A stretch of 64,000 nt of DNA from Sporosarcina jiandibaonis (lineage in GTDB: Bacteria; Bacillota; Bacilli; Bacillales_A; Planococcaceae), in assembly GCF_013184495.1 (NCBI RefSeq), contig NZ_JAAOIY010000001.1:682001-746000 (forward strand), in the 5' to 3' direction. A model generated the notes under the pieces. That model searched no databases. It was not told the DNA's origin and saw only the letters and a program-made list of their open reading frames with translations. Positions 15,579 to 24,748 of this stretch are shown here, one piece after another. Position numbers and translations under genes: made by a program. Position 1 is the first letter of the stretch. The number at the start of each line of letters is the position of its first letter.

Positions 15579-18512
15579 TCACCCCTCATTATTTGTCGTT
15601 AAGTGGATATATCCAGGTTTCGCCCATTTTCTCTCGACTTCAATCCCCGGCTTAGGATTTCGTTTTTTATTTCGATGGTTTGATTTTGGCAATGGAGATT
15701 CCCCGTCTAGTTGAATGACTTCCATCCGTACCATCGTCTGTTTAAATGCAGGTGTATTTGTACGTTCGTCAACTGCTGGCCCGGTCAAGAAGTTAATGGC
15801 CGACTCTTTTTCCACTGAATTCATCGGTAAAAAAAGTTCGTTTTCTTTAACTCGATCTGTTACAAGCGCAGGTAGTCGGAGTGCGCCGTACGGCGAAACT
15901 AAGCGAACAATGGATCCACTTTGTACTCCGCGCTCTTTTGCCAGTTTCGGTGAAACTTCCACGAAAATCTCCGGCACCTTCGATTGGATTCCGTCTGATT
16001 TATTCGTTAGATTCCCTTCATGGAAATGTTCAAGCAGACGACCGTTATTAATATGGAGGTCATATTCTATAGGAAACTCGACCGGTGCCACCCAATCCGA
16101 TAATGCAAAGCGCGCTTTTTTATCTGGGAAATTAAACCCGTCTATATAGAGTAGCGGAGTACTTGAACCATCTAAACTTCCCCATAAAAAACTATTCCAG
16201 CCTTCCATCACGCTATAATCCGCTTGGCTAAAGAGCGGCGATAAGCTTGCCATTTCCGCAAATATTTCACTTGGGTGACTGTAGTTCCAATCCGCACCGA
16301 GTCGATTGGCAATTTCTTGGACAATCCACCAGTCCGCTCTTCCCTGCCCCAATTCAGGAAGCGCTTTATATAATCGTTGCACACGTCTTTCCGTATTCGT
16401 AAATGTTCCGTCCTTTTCAAGCGATGGAACCGCCGGCAATATCACATCTGCATATTGCGCTGTTCTTGAAAAGAAAATATCTTGAACAACGAGAAACTCC
16501 AATTTCGATAGCATATCATGGACATAATTCGCATTCGAATCGACAAGCGCCATATCTTCCCCGACAATATACATCGCTTTCATGGTATCGTTCTCTACCG
16601 CTTGAAGCATTTGAATATTATCGAGTCCCGGTTTATTATCTATTTTGACGCCATATGCTTTCTCGAACTTCCGACGAGCTTTTTCATCCGTCACATGCTG
16701 ATAACCTGGCAGCCATCCCGGAAGAGAGCCCATATCACAGGCGCCTTGCACATTATTATGCCCGCGAAGCGGATAGGCCCCAGCACCCGGACGACGATAA
16801 TTCCCAGTAGCGAGAAGCAAGTTCGAAATCGCCGCGGATGTATCCGAACCGCCCGTATTTTGCGTCACGCCCATTCCCCATAAAATGCACGTGCCATCCG
16901 CTTGATGAATCATTTGGGCCGTCTTGATAAGCTGGGTTTTCGACACGCCGGTAATTTTTTCAGCGTAATCAAGTGTGTACTTCTCCAGTACGGCTTTAAA
17001 CTCATCAAATGAATGAACATTTTCACTTATAAACTTTTCGTCATGCCATCCTTGGTCAATCAAGTATTTGGTAACTGCCATAAGCCACACTTGGTCAGTC
17101 CCTTGTTTCGGGCTTATAAAAATATTCGAACGCTCGGCCATTTCATGTTTCCGTAAATCCGCGACAATCAATTTCTGGCCATGTAATTTATTCGCGCGTT
17201 TCACTCGTGTAGCTAAAACGGGATGACCTTCTGCCGGGTTGGCGCCGATAATAATGACGAGACCCGCTTTCGAAATATCTTTAATCGTTCCAGCATCTCC
17301 TCCCATTCCTACTGTACGGAATAGCCCATCTGTCGCAGGAGATTGGCAGTAGCGCGAACAATTATCAACATTATTCGTTTCGAATACTTGGCGTGCAAGT
17401 TTTTGAACAACATAATTTTCCTCATTCGTAATCTTCGAAGATGAGATGATGCCGACCCCATCTTTGCCATTCTCTTTTTTAATTTCGCCAAGCCTTAAAG
17501 CAACCAGGTCCAGCGCTTCTTCCCATGTCGCTTCAACAAAAGAGTCGCCTTGTCGAATCAACGGGGTTGTCAACCGTTCCTCGCTATTAACGAAATCCCA
17601 TCCGAACTTCCCCTTCACGCAAGTGGAAATCGCATTTACTGGCGCATCTGAAACGGGCTGGATTTTTAAAATCTTGCGGTCTTTCGTCCATACTTCAAAC
17701 GTACAACCGACCCCGCAAAATGTGCAAACCGTTTTCGTCTTTTTAGTTCTTGTTTCACGCATTGCCGCTTCTGCTTCAGAAACCGCCATAATCCCGCTAT
17801 AACCGGGCTCAACATCTTTCACTAAGTCAATTAACGGCGACATAATTTCTTCTTTCATCCCAGTCATAAATCCAGCTTCACCGAGCATCGACTTCTCCAT
17901 TAATGCGTTACAAGGACAGACCGTAACGCAATGGCCGCAACCGACACAGGACGAATCATTGATTTTCGCCCCGTTATCCCATAAAACAATCGGGCGATCC
18001 CTCTCCCAATCCATCGTTAATGTTTCGTTCACTTGCAAGTTTTGGCAAGCTTCCACACATTGGCCGCAAGCAATGCACTGATTCGGATCATAGCGATAAA
18101 ATGGATGTGTAAAATCGACACTGTCCTCTGTGCACTTTGGTTCATAAGGATATTTTTGATGTTCGATTTTCATCAAGTCCACCGTGTTGTGTATTTTGCA
18201 GTTGCCATTATTGTTGTCGCATACAGTACAATAGAGTAAATGATTTTCGAGAATCCGATCCATCGCTTCTGTTTGCGCTTCTTTCGCCCCTGGGGAAGAA
18301 AGTGAGATGTTCATTCCCGAAACGGCTTTAGTTGAACAAGCGCGCAGTAGACTACCATCTACCTCGACAATACATGTGTCGCAAGTTTCAATCGGATCTA
18401 CTTCCGGCAAATAACAAATTTGCGGGTGTTCAATTTTAAATGCATTAATCACTTGAAGTATTGTCATTCCATCTTGAAAGTTAAAATTCTCCCCATCGAT
18501 ATTAATAGACAA
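15579..18512 (-). CDS. fdhF: Formate dehydrogenase, molybdopterin subunit (YrhE/FdhF-like)
   Basis: 977 residues from a TTG start at 18512 with AGGGAGG eight bases upstream. Domains in order: N-terminal [2Fe-2S] ferredoxin domain (CYLPEVDPIETCDTC, RACS), a His/Cys cluster region (YCTVCDNNNGNC), two [4Fe-4S] motifs (CIACGQCVEAC, CVGCGHCVTVC), the molybdopterin domain opening with CTFCGVGCTFEV, and a C-terminal cofactor-binding beta-barrel. The active-site region reads NCSRYCQSPAT, that is a cysteine in place of selenocysteine. It oxidises formate to CO2 in the cytoplasm. The accessory gene fdhD is read divergently, and DUF1641 follows in operon. Confidence 0.9.
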   Translation of the reverse strand: MSINIDGENFNFQDGMTILQVINAFKIEHPQICYLPEVDPIETCDTCIVEVDGSLLRACSTKAVSGMNISLSSPGAKEAQTEAMDRILENHLLYCTVCDNNNGNCKIHNTVDLMKIEHQKYPYEPKCTEDSVDFTHPFYRYDPNQCIACGQCVEACQNLQVNETLTMDWERDRPIVLWDNGAKINDSSCVGCGHCVTVCPCNALMEKSMLGEAGFMTGMKEEIMSPLIDLVKDVEPGYSGIMAVSEAEAAMRETRTKKTKTVCTFCGVGCTFEVWTKDRKILKIQPVSDAPVNAISTCVKGKFGWDFVNSEERLTTPLIRQGDSFVEATWEEALDLVALRLGEIKKENGKDGVGIISSSKITNEENYVVQKLARQVFETNNVDNCSRYCQSPATDGLFRTVGMGGDAGTIKDISKAGLVIIIGANPAEGHPVLATRVKRANKLHGQKLIVADLRKHEMAERSNIFISPKQGTDQVWLMAVTKYLIDQGWHDEKFISENVHSFDEFKAVLEKYTLDYAEKITGVSKTQLIKTAQMIHQADGTCILWGMGVTQNTGGSDTSAAISNLLLATGNYRRPGAGAYPLRGHNNVQGACDMGSLPGWLPGYQHVTDEKARRKFEKAYGVKIDNKPGLDNIQMLQAVENDTMKAMYIVGEDMALVDSNANYVHDMLSKLEFLVVQDIFFSRTAQYADVILPAVPSLEKDGTFTNTERRVQRLYKALPELGQGRADWWIVQEIANRLGADWNYSHPSEIFAEMASLSPLFSQADYSVMEGWNSFLWGSLDGSSTPLLYIDGFNFPDKKARFALSDWVAPVEFPIEYDLHINNGRLLEHFHEGNLTNKSDGIQSKVPEIFVEVSPKLAKERGVQSGSIVRLVSPYGALRLPALVTDRVKENELFLPMNSVEKESAINFLTGPAVDERTNTPAFKQTMVRMEVIQLDGESPLPKSNHRNKKRNPKPGIEVERKWAKPGYIHLTTNNEG

Positions 18513-18640
18513 TGAATGCGCCTCCCTTTATACAAAGAATCAGCTTTACTATAATTGTAGTTGATACTTTTAGAATAAACAATGTATTCTAGTATTATAG
18601 ATAAATAGATAGGTGCCTGAAACCGATGAGGGGGATGTCA

Positions 18641-19429
18641 GTGAAAAAAATTCAAAAACGAAATATTTTGCGCTTTTCACAAGGAATGTTCCAACAAAAA
18701 GAAGACAATGTCGCTATAGAGCACCCCGTTACGATAAAAATTAACGAGAAAGAATTTATGACGATCGTTTGCACACCCGAATATATCGAAGACATGGTTA
18801 TCGGCTTCTTGGCTTCCGAAAGAGTAATCGGTAAATATGATGAAATTAAAGAGATATGGGTGCAAGAAGAGCTGGGATATGTTCACATAAAAACAGACAA
18901 ACTCTATCCTTTTTATGAGAAATTACAAAGCAAACGCTATATCACCTCATGTTGCGGAATGAGCCGGCAAGGATTTGTTTTCGCAAATGATGCACTCACG
19001 GCCAAAAAAATGACCGAGACTCGCGTCACTTTGACAGCCAATGAATGCTTTTCATTAATGGCGCAAATGGAGAATTCCGCAAAAACTTTTCAACATACGG
19101 GCGGTGTCCATAATGCTGCATTATGTGATCGAAATGGCATTGTCTTAGCAAGAATGGATATCGGGCGCCATAACGCGTTGGATAAAATTTATGGGCATTG
19201 TTTGAAAAACAACATTCCCGTTGGCGATAAAGTGATTGTGTTTAGCGGCCGAATTTCTTCTGAAATCCTATTGAAAGTCGCTAAGATCGGATGCGAAGTG
19301 GTGCTTTCGAAATCGGCCCCTACTGAACTCGCATTACAACTCGCCGAGGATTTAGGTATCACAACGGTAGGATTTATCAGAGACGGCTATTTCAACTTAT
19401 ATACGCACCCAGAACGAATTATAATTTAG
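18641..19429 (+). CDS. fdhD: Formate dehydrogenase accessory sulfurtransferase FdhD
   Basis: 262 residues from a GTG at 18641, six bases after GAGGGGG; an ATG at 18626 is in frame but would leave the ribosome binding site inside the gene. Motifs: IEHPVTIKINEKEFMTI, CTPEYIEDMVIGFLASE, the cysteine loop YITSCCGMSRQG, HTGGVHNAALCD, ARMDIGRHNALDKIYG and SGRISSEILLKVA. FdhD carries sulfur from a cysteine desulfurase to the molybdenum cofactor of formate dehydrogenase, and the divergent fdhF-like gene is its obvious client. Confidence 0.9.
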   Translation: MKKIQKRNILRFSQGMFQQKEDNVAIEHPVTIKINEKEFMTIVCTPEYIEDMVIGFLASERVIGKYDEIKEIWVQEELGYVHIKTDKLYPFYEKLQSKRYITSCCGMSRQGFVFANDALTAKKMTETRVTLTANECFSLMAQMENSAKTFQHTGGVHNAALCDRNGIVLARMDIGRHNALDKIYGHCLKNNIPVGDKVIVFSGRISSEILLKVAKIGCEVVLSKSAPTELALQLAEDLGITTVGFIRDGYFNLYTHPERIII

Positions 19430-19478
19430 GCAGCATGTTAATGAACACTTATTTAAATCCTTTAATTTTATAAATACA

Positions 19479-19507
19479 AAAAGCATCGTTTGACACGATG
19501 CTTTTTT
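19479..19507. terminator. Terminator between fdhD and YolD-like gene
   Basis: AAAAGCATCG and CGATGCTTTTTT pair around TTTGACA; A- and T-runs on both sides suit converging genes. Confidence 0.75.
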
Positions 19508-19526
19508 CTATATCCCACTTAAAAAC

Positions 19527-19865
19527 TCAATCCAAAACTTGAACCCTGATCACATCCGATACCGAAATCCGTGTTGTTTCAAATGATGTTTCAAGCAAAA
19601 GTTGTCTTAAGCGAAAATCGATTTCACTAATAACCCCTTCAAAAGTGATGACCTTTCCGTCCTTCCAGGTTTGTATGTTTACCGGACTACCACTTTGGAG
19701 GCTGCGTTCAATTTCTTCTTGTATTAAGAGCAGCTCCCAATCATCAAATTCCGGCTTCTCGTCATAGTCATCTTCGGCCATCCACTCCCTTAACGCTTCT
19801 ACATGTTCGGGCAACATCATGGCTGTCCATTTCTTCGTTCCGCGGTCACGAATATTTTTGTACAT
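19527..19865 (-). CDS. YolD-like family protein
   Basis: 112 residues. IRDRGTKKWTAMMLPEHVEALREW is the YolD signature (RG..KW..MMLPEHV), followed by the acidic linker EDDYDEKPEFDDWE and a beta-rich end. YolD-like proteins are often found beside UV-damage repair polymerase (UvrX/ImuB-type) genes; none is visible here. It overlaps the stop of the upstream WYL-like gene by one base, so the pair is an operon. Confidence 0.75.
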   Translation of the reverse strand: MYKNIRDRGTKKWTAMMLPEHVEALREWMAEDDYDEKPEFDDWELLLIQEEIERSLQSGSPVNIQTWKDGKVITFEGVISEIDFRLRQLLLETSFETTRISVSDVIRVQVLD

Positions 19866-20086
19866 TAAATCACCATGCTTTCAGTTTGGATCACAGGAAC
19901 TAGCGCAAGCACATTATCGACTTTAAAAGTTCTGGTTGATTTTCGCAAATAGCAGTAGGCTCGAAAGGTTCCCTCTTCGATTTGGATAACATTAACCCTT
20001 CGCTTACTAATCGCACCGTTATTTGCAATATAAATCATGTCCAGTGACTCACCATACTTCATCGAATTAATCAGCTTCACACGCAC
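19865..20086 (-). CDS. Small WYL-like domain protein
   Basis: 73 residues read from the GTG at 20086, eight bases after AAGGAGG. The frame is open far upstream but that part overlaps the divergent gene at 20258 and has no site, so the short form is right. VKLINSMKYGESLDMIYIANNGAISKRRV, then GTFRAYCYLRKSTRTFKVDNVLAL match the SH3-like core of WYL domains (ligand or nucleotide sensing). It is joined to the YolD-like gene downstream. Confidence 0.65.
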   Translation of the reverse strand: MRVKLINSMKYGESLDMIYIANNGAISKRRVNVIQIEEGTFRAYCYLRKSTRTFKVDNVLALVPVIQTESMVI

Positions 20087-20257
20087 GGGTGTTCCCTCCT
20101 TTTCTTCATTATACGGAATGTACGTTCGCATTGCAACTAAAAAAAGTATATGATTGATGGAAACAAAAGCTGAATGCCTTTCACATGCAGATAGAAAATA
20201 GTATAATTGGCTTTGCTTATAACAGGCTTTGGTATACAACTTAGAGAGGTGAAGTGA

Positions 20258-20704
20258 ATGTCCCGTCAGCAACAAGATGCCAATGATTCAACAAATAAAG
20301 GACAGAGAAAGTTTCTGGAGATATTAGGCGACACCATCGTCCCTAACCAATTGTTACTTGCGATTATTTTAAGTGTCACCATCAGTTTAGGTGGTTATAA
20401 TATCGGTCTTCGTATTTTTCCGGCAATTGCCAGTGAAAATATGGTTGCTTCTTATTCCTTGCTTCTTGGAATTGCAGGCACAGTATTAGCTCTAGCGTTA
20501 TGTTCAATAATCTTCAAGCCTAAACGCATACTGCTAGAAGAAGAAACTTCAAATGAAAGCATGAGGGATGTTTTTGAGGATTTACAATTGGATCCCCGTG
20601 AAGAATTGAAATTGATCGAAAATGATCCGATTGTAAAAAAAGAATTAAAAGACCTCGGTGTGTTAAAGCACTTCGAAGCACTAGGCGGTGAAGATAAAAA
20701 ATGA
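20258..20704 (+). CDS. Small membrane protein paired with a TctA-like permease
   Basis: 148 residues, with GAGAGGTG before the ATG. Two membrane helices at about 33-52 and 62-83 are flanked by a polar N-terminus and an acidic cytoplasmic tail (VFEDLQLDPREELKLIENDP). No family recognised. The stop overlaps the start of the TctA-like permease by four bases (ATGA), so it is likely translated with it and may act as the small membrane partner that TctB is in the classical system, although the sequence does not look like TctB. Confidence 0.6.
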   Translation: MSRQQQDANDSTNKGQRKFLEILGDTIVPNQLLLAIILSVTISLGGYNIGLRIFPAIASENMVASYSLLLGIAGTVLALALCSIIFKPKRILLEEETSNESMRDVFEDLQLDPREELKLIENDPIVKKELKDLGVLKHFEALGGEDKK

Positions 20705-22056
20705 GTTTGCTTATGACCGCCATATTATTCGCCTTTATAGGCGCAATTGTTTTTTCATTGATCGGATTGATTTCCGGAACGGATGAAACAGCGGTAATGG
20801 TTCCATTGACTTTATTAGTCGTCTTATTAGGTGCTCCGCCAGCAGCAATTTTCTCGTTTTTCATGGCTGCAGTATTAGCGAAACACTTAACCCACGCTGT
20901 TCCTACTGCGTTAATGGGGATTCCCGGTGACACTACGGCAGTTCCGTTAATTGACCATGCAAACACTTTAAGAAGAATGGGCATGCCTCATATTGCATTA
21001 AGAAAAATGCTCTCCGGCGGGATTATAGGTGCTTTTATCGCACTGCCAACAGCTGTATTATTAGGGCAATTTCTAGGACAGTTTGCTGATTTCTTTAAAT
21101 CATCTGCTGGAATCATCTTTACAATCGCTGCCGTGTTAATCGCTTTCTTTTCTCAAGGTAGATGGGTAAGCGTATTAATGATCATTCCTTTTGCATTTTT
21201 CATTAAAAGCTTAGACATGATTAGCTTCAGCATATTAGACAAGCATTTGGCAATCAGTTTCTTCTTAGGAATTGCGATCGGCCCCATGTTTTCCGATATA
21301 CTAATCGCCACTTCATCTAGCGCAAGACGAGCAATCGAAAAAAATGAACCAAAAAAGTATCAATTGGCCCCGGAAACAAATATGTGGAAAGGTTTTTTCC
21401 CGAATCCATTGAAGATATTATCAGGAGAACAAAAACTTTTCACAGCGATCACTACATTCATTTCATCATTGACGTTTGTTTTTAGTCCTGTTGGAATGAC
21501 TTCCCTTATGGGCGAAATTGTCGGTTCTCGAACAAAAGGTGCATATAAAAAATCAACGACTAGCTTAGCTGTTATGAATGGTGTTACGGAATCTACATAT
21601 ATTGCGGAAACAATCATTCCATTAATCGCTTTCGGAATTCCGTTAAGTCCCGTTGCATTGGGCCCGGCTTCCCCGTTATTTAATGCGCCGCCCGTATTTA
21701 CGATAGACCCGGTCAACAACTTGCATACTTATTTAACCTCTTGGGAGTTTTTCCTGTACGGCGCAATCGGTCTTATCGTGGCTGCATTAATTGCCTACCC
21801 GTTTACAATGAACTATGCACGAAAAGCTTCGGTCTTGGTTATGAAATTTATTAGTCAGGAAGCAATTGTCGCGATGTTCATCGGGTTAGCCTGTCTCTTG
21901 GCTTTCCACGAAGGACAAGTCGTCGGGATTGTATTAACATTTACCGTAGCCGCGGTTGGAGGCTTGTTAAATCGAATTTTAGGCATCGGCGCAGGCGTGC
22001 AATTTATGGTGTTTTACGCGTCAGCATGGATTATGTTAACGATGTTCGGAATCTAA
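20701..22056 (+). CDS. Tripartite tricarboxylate transporter permease (TctA-like)
   Basis: 451 residues with about ten membrane helices. The family motifs are HAVPTALMGIPGDTTAVPLIDH in the first half and the second repeat NGVTESTYIAETIIPLIAFGIPLSPVALGPASPLF. TctA carries the transport path of solute uptake systems that use a periplasmic or lipid-anchored binding protein. No binding protein (TctC) is adjacent; a complete TctCBA set lies at 32-35 kb. The shorter length (TctA is usually about 500) and the unusual partner mark it as a divergent branch. Confidence 0.75.
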   Translation: MSLLMTAILFAFIGAIVFSLIGLISGTDETAVMVPLTLLVVLLGAPPAAIFSFFMAAVLAKHLTHAVPTALMGIPGDTTAVPLIDHANTLRRMGMPHIALRKMLSGGIIGAFIALPTAVLLGQFLGQFADFFKSSAGIIFTIAAVLIAFFSQGRWVSVLMIIPFAFFIKSLDMISFSILDKHLAISFFLGIAIGPMFSDILIATSSSARRAIEKNEPKKYQLAPETNMWKGFFPNPLKILSGEQKLFTAITTFISSLTFVFSPVGMTSLMGEIVGSRTKGAYKKSTTSLAVMNGVTESTYIAETIIPLIAFGIPLSPVALGPASPLFNAPPVFTIDPVNNLHTYLTSWEFFLYGAIGLIVAALIAYPFTMNYARKASVLVMKFISQEAIVAMFIGLACLLAFHEGQVVGIVLTFTVAAVGGLLNRILGIGAGVQFMVFYASAWIMLTMFGI

Positions 22057-22129
22057 TTACAAGGCCTTCCATTTCAACTAACCCAAGATTACTGGTAAAC
22101 TGTAGGTTACTCGTAAAGGAGGGATATGA

Positions 22130-22654
22130 ATGAGGCTAAAAGATAAAAAAGTCATCGCCCTTGTTGATGACGAGTTTGAAGATTTAGAACTTTGGTATCC
22201 GATTTATCGTCTCCGCGAAGAAGGTGCGGTTGTTCACTTGGTTGGACAAGAAAAAGACAAAACGTATATTGGAAAATATGGCGTTCCGGCAGTTTCCGAT
22301 TATAAGTTTTCCGATATTCGCGCAGAAGATTATGATGCAATTCTTGTGCCTGGCGGATGGGCGCCAGATAAATTAAGAAGATATGAAGAAGTTCTAGACT
22401 TCATTCGCGTTATGGATGAAGCTAAAAAACCAATCGGTCAAATTTGTCATGCCGGATGGGTACTCATCTCAGCTGACATTTTGAAAGGTGTAAATGTAAC
22501 AAGCACGCCTGGAATTAAACACGATATGATGAACGCTGGAGGAAACTGGTCTGATGAAGCAGTTGTTGTAGACGGTCATATTGTATCCAGTCAGCGTCCA
22601 CCAGATTTACCTCCTTATGTAAAGGCATTTGCAGATGTACTCGCTGCGAAATAA
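22130..22654 (+). CDS. DJ-1/PfpI family protein (YfkM-like)
   Basis: 174 residues; AAAGGAGGG precedes the ATG. ALVDDEFEDLELWYPIYRLREEGAVVHLV is the family start with the conserved Glu, and GQICHAGWVLISADILKG carries the nucleophile Cys in the elbow. Members act as glyoxalase/deglycase or general stress proteins; B. subtilis YfkM is a general stress protein. Single gene with its own terminator. Confidence 0.85.
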   Translation: MRLKDKKVIALVDDEFEDLELWYPIYRLREEGAVVHLVGQEKDKTYIGKYGVPAVSDYKFSDIRAEDYDAILVPGGWAPDKLRRYEEVLDFIRVMDEAKKPIGQICHAGWVLISADILKGVNVTSTPGIKHDMMNAGGNWSDEAVVVDGHIVSSQRPPDLPPYVKAFADVLAAK

Positions 22655-22662
22655 ATAATTGT

Positions 22663-22701
22663 AAAACCCGGTTCCGCTTTAATAGCGAGACCGGGTTTTT
22701 T
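22663..22701 (+). terminator. Terminator after the DJ-1 family gene
   Basis: AAAACCCGGT pairs with ACCGGGTTTTTT and an inner CGCTTTAATAGCG hairpin lies between. Confidence 0.8.
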
Positions 22702-22781
22702 GAACGACGAAAAATACCTTGTCTTTATTGTTTGTGTATAATTGAATAAAGTCTAGAGTGCTTTCAAATGGGGGCGAGCGC

Positions 22782-23624
22782 ATGGATTCAGAGAATAATC
22801 AGCAGGAAAAGGTGGTCGAAGGTCAAATTGACGATGTAAGTAATCAAGAGGTTGATGGAGAAATAAGCGACGAGGAATTACAGGAACTCGTGTTAGAAGC
22901 ACAGCGAGAGGCACTTTACAAAGCTTCTCTAGAAAAAACAAATTCCAAACCAAGGCATTCCTTTCCGAAGTGGATCTTTTGGCTAATGTCGATCACGATG
23001 CTTATAAGTACATTTTCAATCGTATTTGAAATCTATTCGATTCCAGCAATCGACTTTTTAAGAACATCGATGAAGTTATCGCAACAAGAAGATATTGCTA
23101 CCTATAAAGAAGCCGTTGTTGTGGTTGTCACAGAGGATGGTAAAGGTACTGGTTTCAGTATCTCCAGCGATGGAACGATACTGACAAATCATCACGTCAT
23201 CGAAGGAAATACCGCGATAACCGTTATGTTTCCGGATGAAGGTCGCTTTACAGCCAACGTCGTGAATACATACCCGGTAGTCGACCTTGCTGTATTAGAT
23301 ATCGATGCTGAAAACTTGCCGTTTTTAGACCTCGCCGATCAAACAACATTCACTGATCACGAACCAATCTATTTCATTGGAAATCCGCTAAGCTTTAAAG
23401 GAATTGCAAATGAAGGAACAATTATTGATTACACCGAATTAACCGATTGGGACGTCCCCGTCGTTATGATGGAAGCGCCTGTTTATCGTGGTAATAGTGG
23501 CAGCCCTGTAATAAATCGGAGCGGTGAAGTAATTGGTGTGGTATTTGCCACCATAAAAGATGAAGCACATGGCAAAGTTGGATTGTTTGTGCCGATTGAT
23601 GAGTATTATAATGCGGTTGAATGA
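22782..23624 (+). CDS. Membrane-anchored trypsin-like serine protease (HtrA-like, no PDZ)
   Basis: 280 residues from the ATG at 22782 (GGGGGCG upstream; the frame opens at 22758). An acidic cytoplasmic N-terminus of about 65 residues is followed by one membrane helix (WIFWLMSITMLISTFSIVF) and an extracellular trypsin fold. The catalytic triad is visible: His in LTNHHVIEGN, Asp in VVDLAVLDI, Ser in YRGNSGSPVINR. Unlike HtrA/DegP there is no PDZ domain after the protease. It may act in envelope stress or processing. Confidence 0.8.
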   Translation: MDSENNQQEKVVEGQIDDVSNQEVDGEISDEELQELVLEAQREALYKASLEKTNSKPRHSFPKWIFWLMSITMLISTFSIVFEIYSIPAIDFLRTSMKLSQQEDIATYKEAVVVVVTEDGKGTGFSISSDGTILTNHHVIEGNTAITVMFPDEGRFTANVVNTYPVVDLAVLDIDAENLPFLDLADQTTFTDHEPIYFIGNPLSFKGIANEGTIIDYTELTDWDVPVVMMEAPVYRGNSGSPVINRSGEVIGVVFATIKDEAHGKVGLFVPIDEYYNAVE

Positions 23625-23676
23625 CGTAAATTGCTTCTTGCGCCCGTGCTCGGTTTCGGGCGCATGGATTTGAACT

Positions 23677-24567
23677 TCAATCTTCTTTCATATACCACTT
23701 CGGAATGAGGAGGTTAAAATCATCAAATTGATTTATGGTAAAATCCGTATAAATTTTGAACCTTTCTTGCTGATCCAATGCGATTTCATTTGCCCAGACC
23801 TCTGCAGACATGATATGAATCGCCGCATATAATCTATGCAATTCCCAAAAAGAATCTGGAATGCCATTGTTCTCATGATATCCGTCCAATACACCACACG
23901 AATACGATCTGCTAATTGGCACATTAAAGTACTCCATTTTATAAAACTCATTAATAGGGTCCGCGTATGTTATTTTTTGCATATCAATCAAACCGGTAAA
24001 TTGTTCTTCATGAATCAATATATTCCCCGGATGAAAATCATAATGCTGAACACAATTTGGACGCCCCTCTATTAAATGCAGATGATTCATAACAAAACGA
24101 GCGACCATTTGATACTGTCTATTTCCGGTAGCAATGTCTTCAAACCGCGGCAACAATCTTTCAACTTTAGAAATCCATCGATGGTCCCAAGATGAATAAC
24201 TCACCGGAGCTGGAATCTGATGCATCTTGTAAAGCGTTTGTCCAACTTGTTGACCAATTCGGTACTGAACTTCCTTACTTAGTTTCGGCAGAATCACTCG
24301 CCCATTTTCACCCTGAATGTAATCCAAAATCATATAGGGTTTATCATTATGAATCCCTACTTCATGCACAAGAGGAATATGTAAATCATTTTCATTGGCA
24401 GCGTTTATTAAATTTGCCTGCAAGTCTAAACGCTCTCGATTACCATTCGGGGAAATTCGCACTAAATATGTTTGATCCACACACCATTTCTCATCAACCG
24501 AAAAACCTTCATCTATAAATTCAAATGATGAATTATTTTTCAAAAAAGGTATAGAACGAATATCCAT
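23677..24567 (-). CDS. Aminoglycoside phosphotransferase-like kinase
   Basis: 296 residues from the ATG at 24567, six bases after GGGGGAG. Kinase-like features: TYLVRISPNGNRERLDLQANL (nucleotide-lobe), MILDYIQGE (hinge), VQHYDFHPGNILI (the HxDxxxxN catalytic loop) and GLIDMQKITYADPINEFY (metal-binding Asp). The APH family includes antibiotic kinases and many sugar or small-molecule kinases; the target here is unknown. Single gene. Confidence 0.8.
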   Translation of the reverse strand: MDIRSIPFLKNNSSFEFIDEGFSVDEKWCVDQTYLVRISPNGNRERLDLQANLINAANENDLHIPLVHEVGIHNDKPYMILDYIQGENGRVILPKLSKEVQYRIGQQVGQTLYKMHQIPAPVSYSSWDHRWISKVERLLPRFEDIATGNRQYQMVARFVMNHLHLIEGRPNCVQHYDFHPGNILIHEEQFTGLIDMQKITYADPINEFYKMEYFNVPISRSYSCGVLDGYHENNGIPDSFWELHRLYAAIHIMSAEVWANEIALDQQERFKIYTDFTINQFDDFNLLIPKWYMKED

Positions 24568-24748
24568 CAATTGCTCCCCCAATCAAATCATCGTTTTTTT
24601 CTAGACCTATCCATCCTATTCAATATAAATTCGTGCCAAAAACAACGACCAATCCCGCCATCAATATTGTTAAATTAGAGAATAACTCAACTTCAGTTAA
24701 CCCTTGATAGGTAATGTTAATCAATAACAAAATTGCAAATATAAAAAA

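Noticed and set aside
24624..24748. Hydrophobic open frame after the YcdB-like gene (FAILLLINITYQGLTEVEL...)
   Set aside because: It begins directly after the preceding stop, has no start codon with a ribosome binding site, and no family match is seen.
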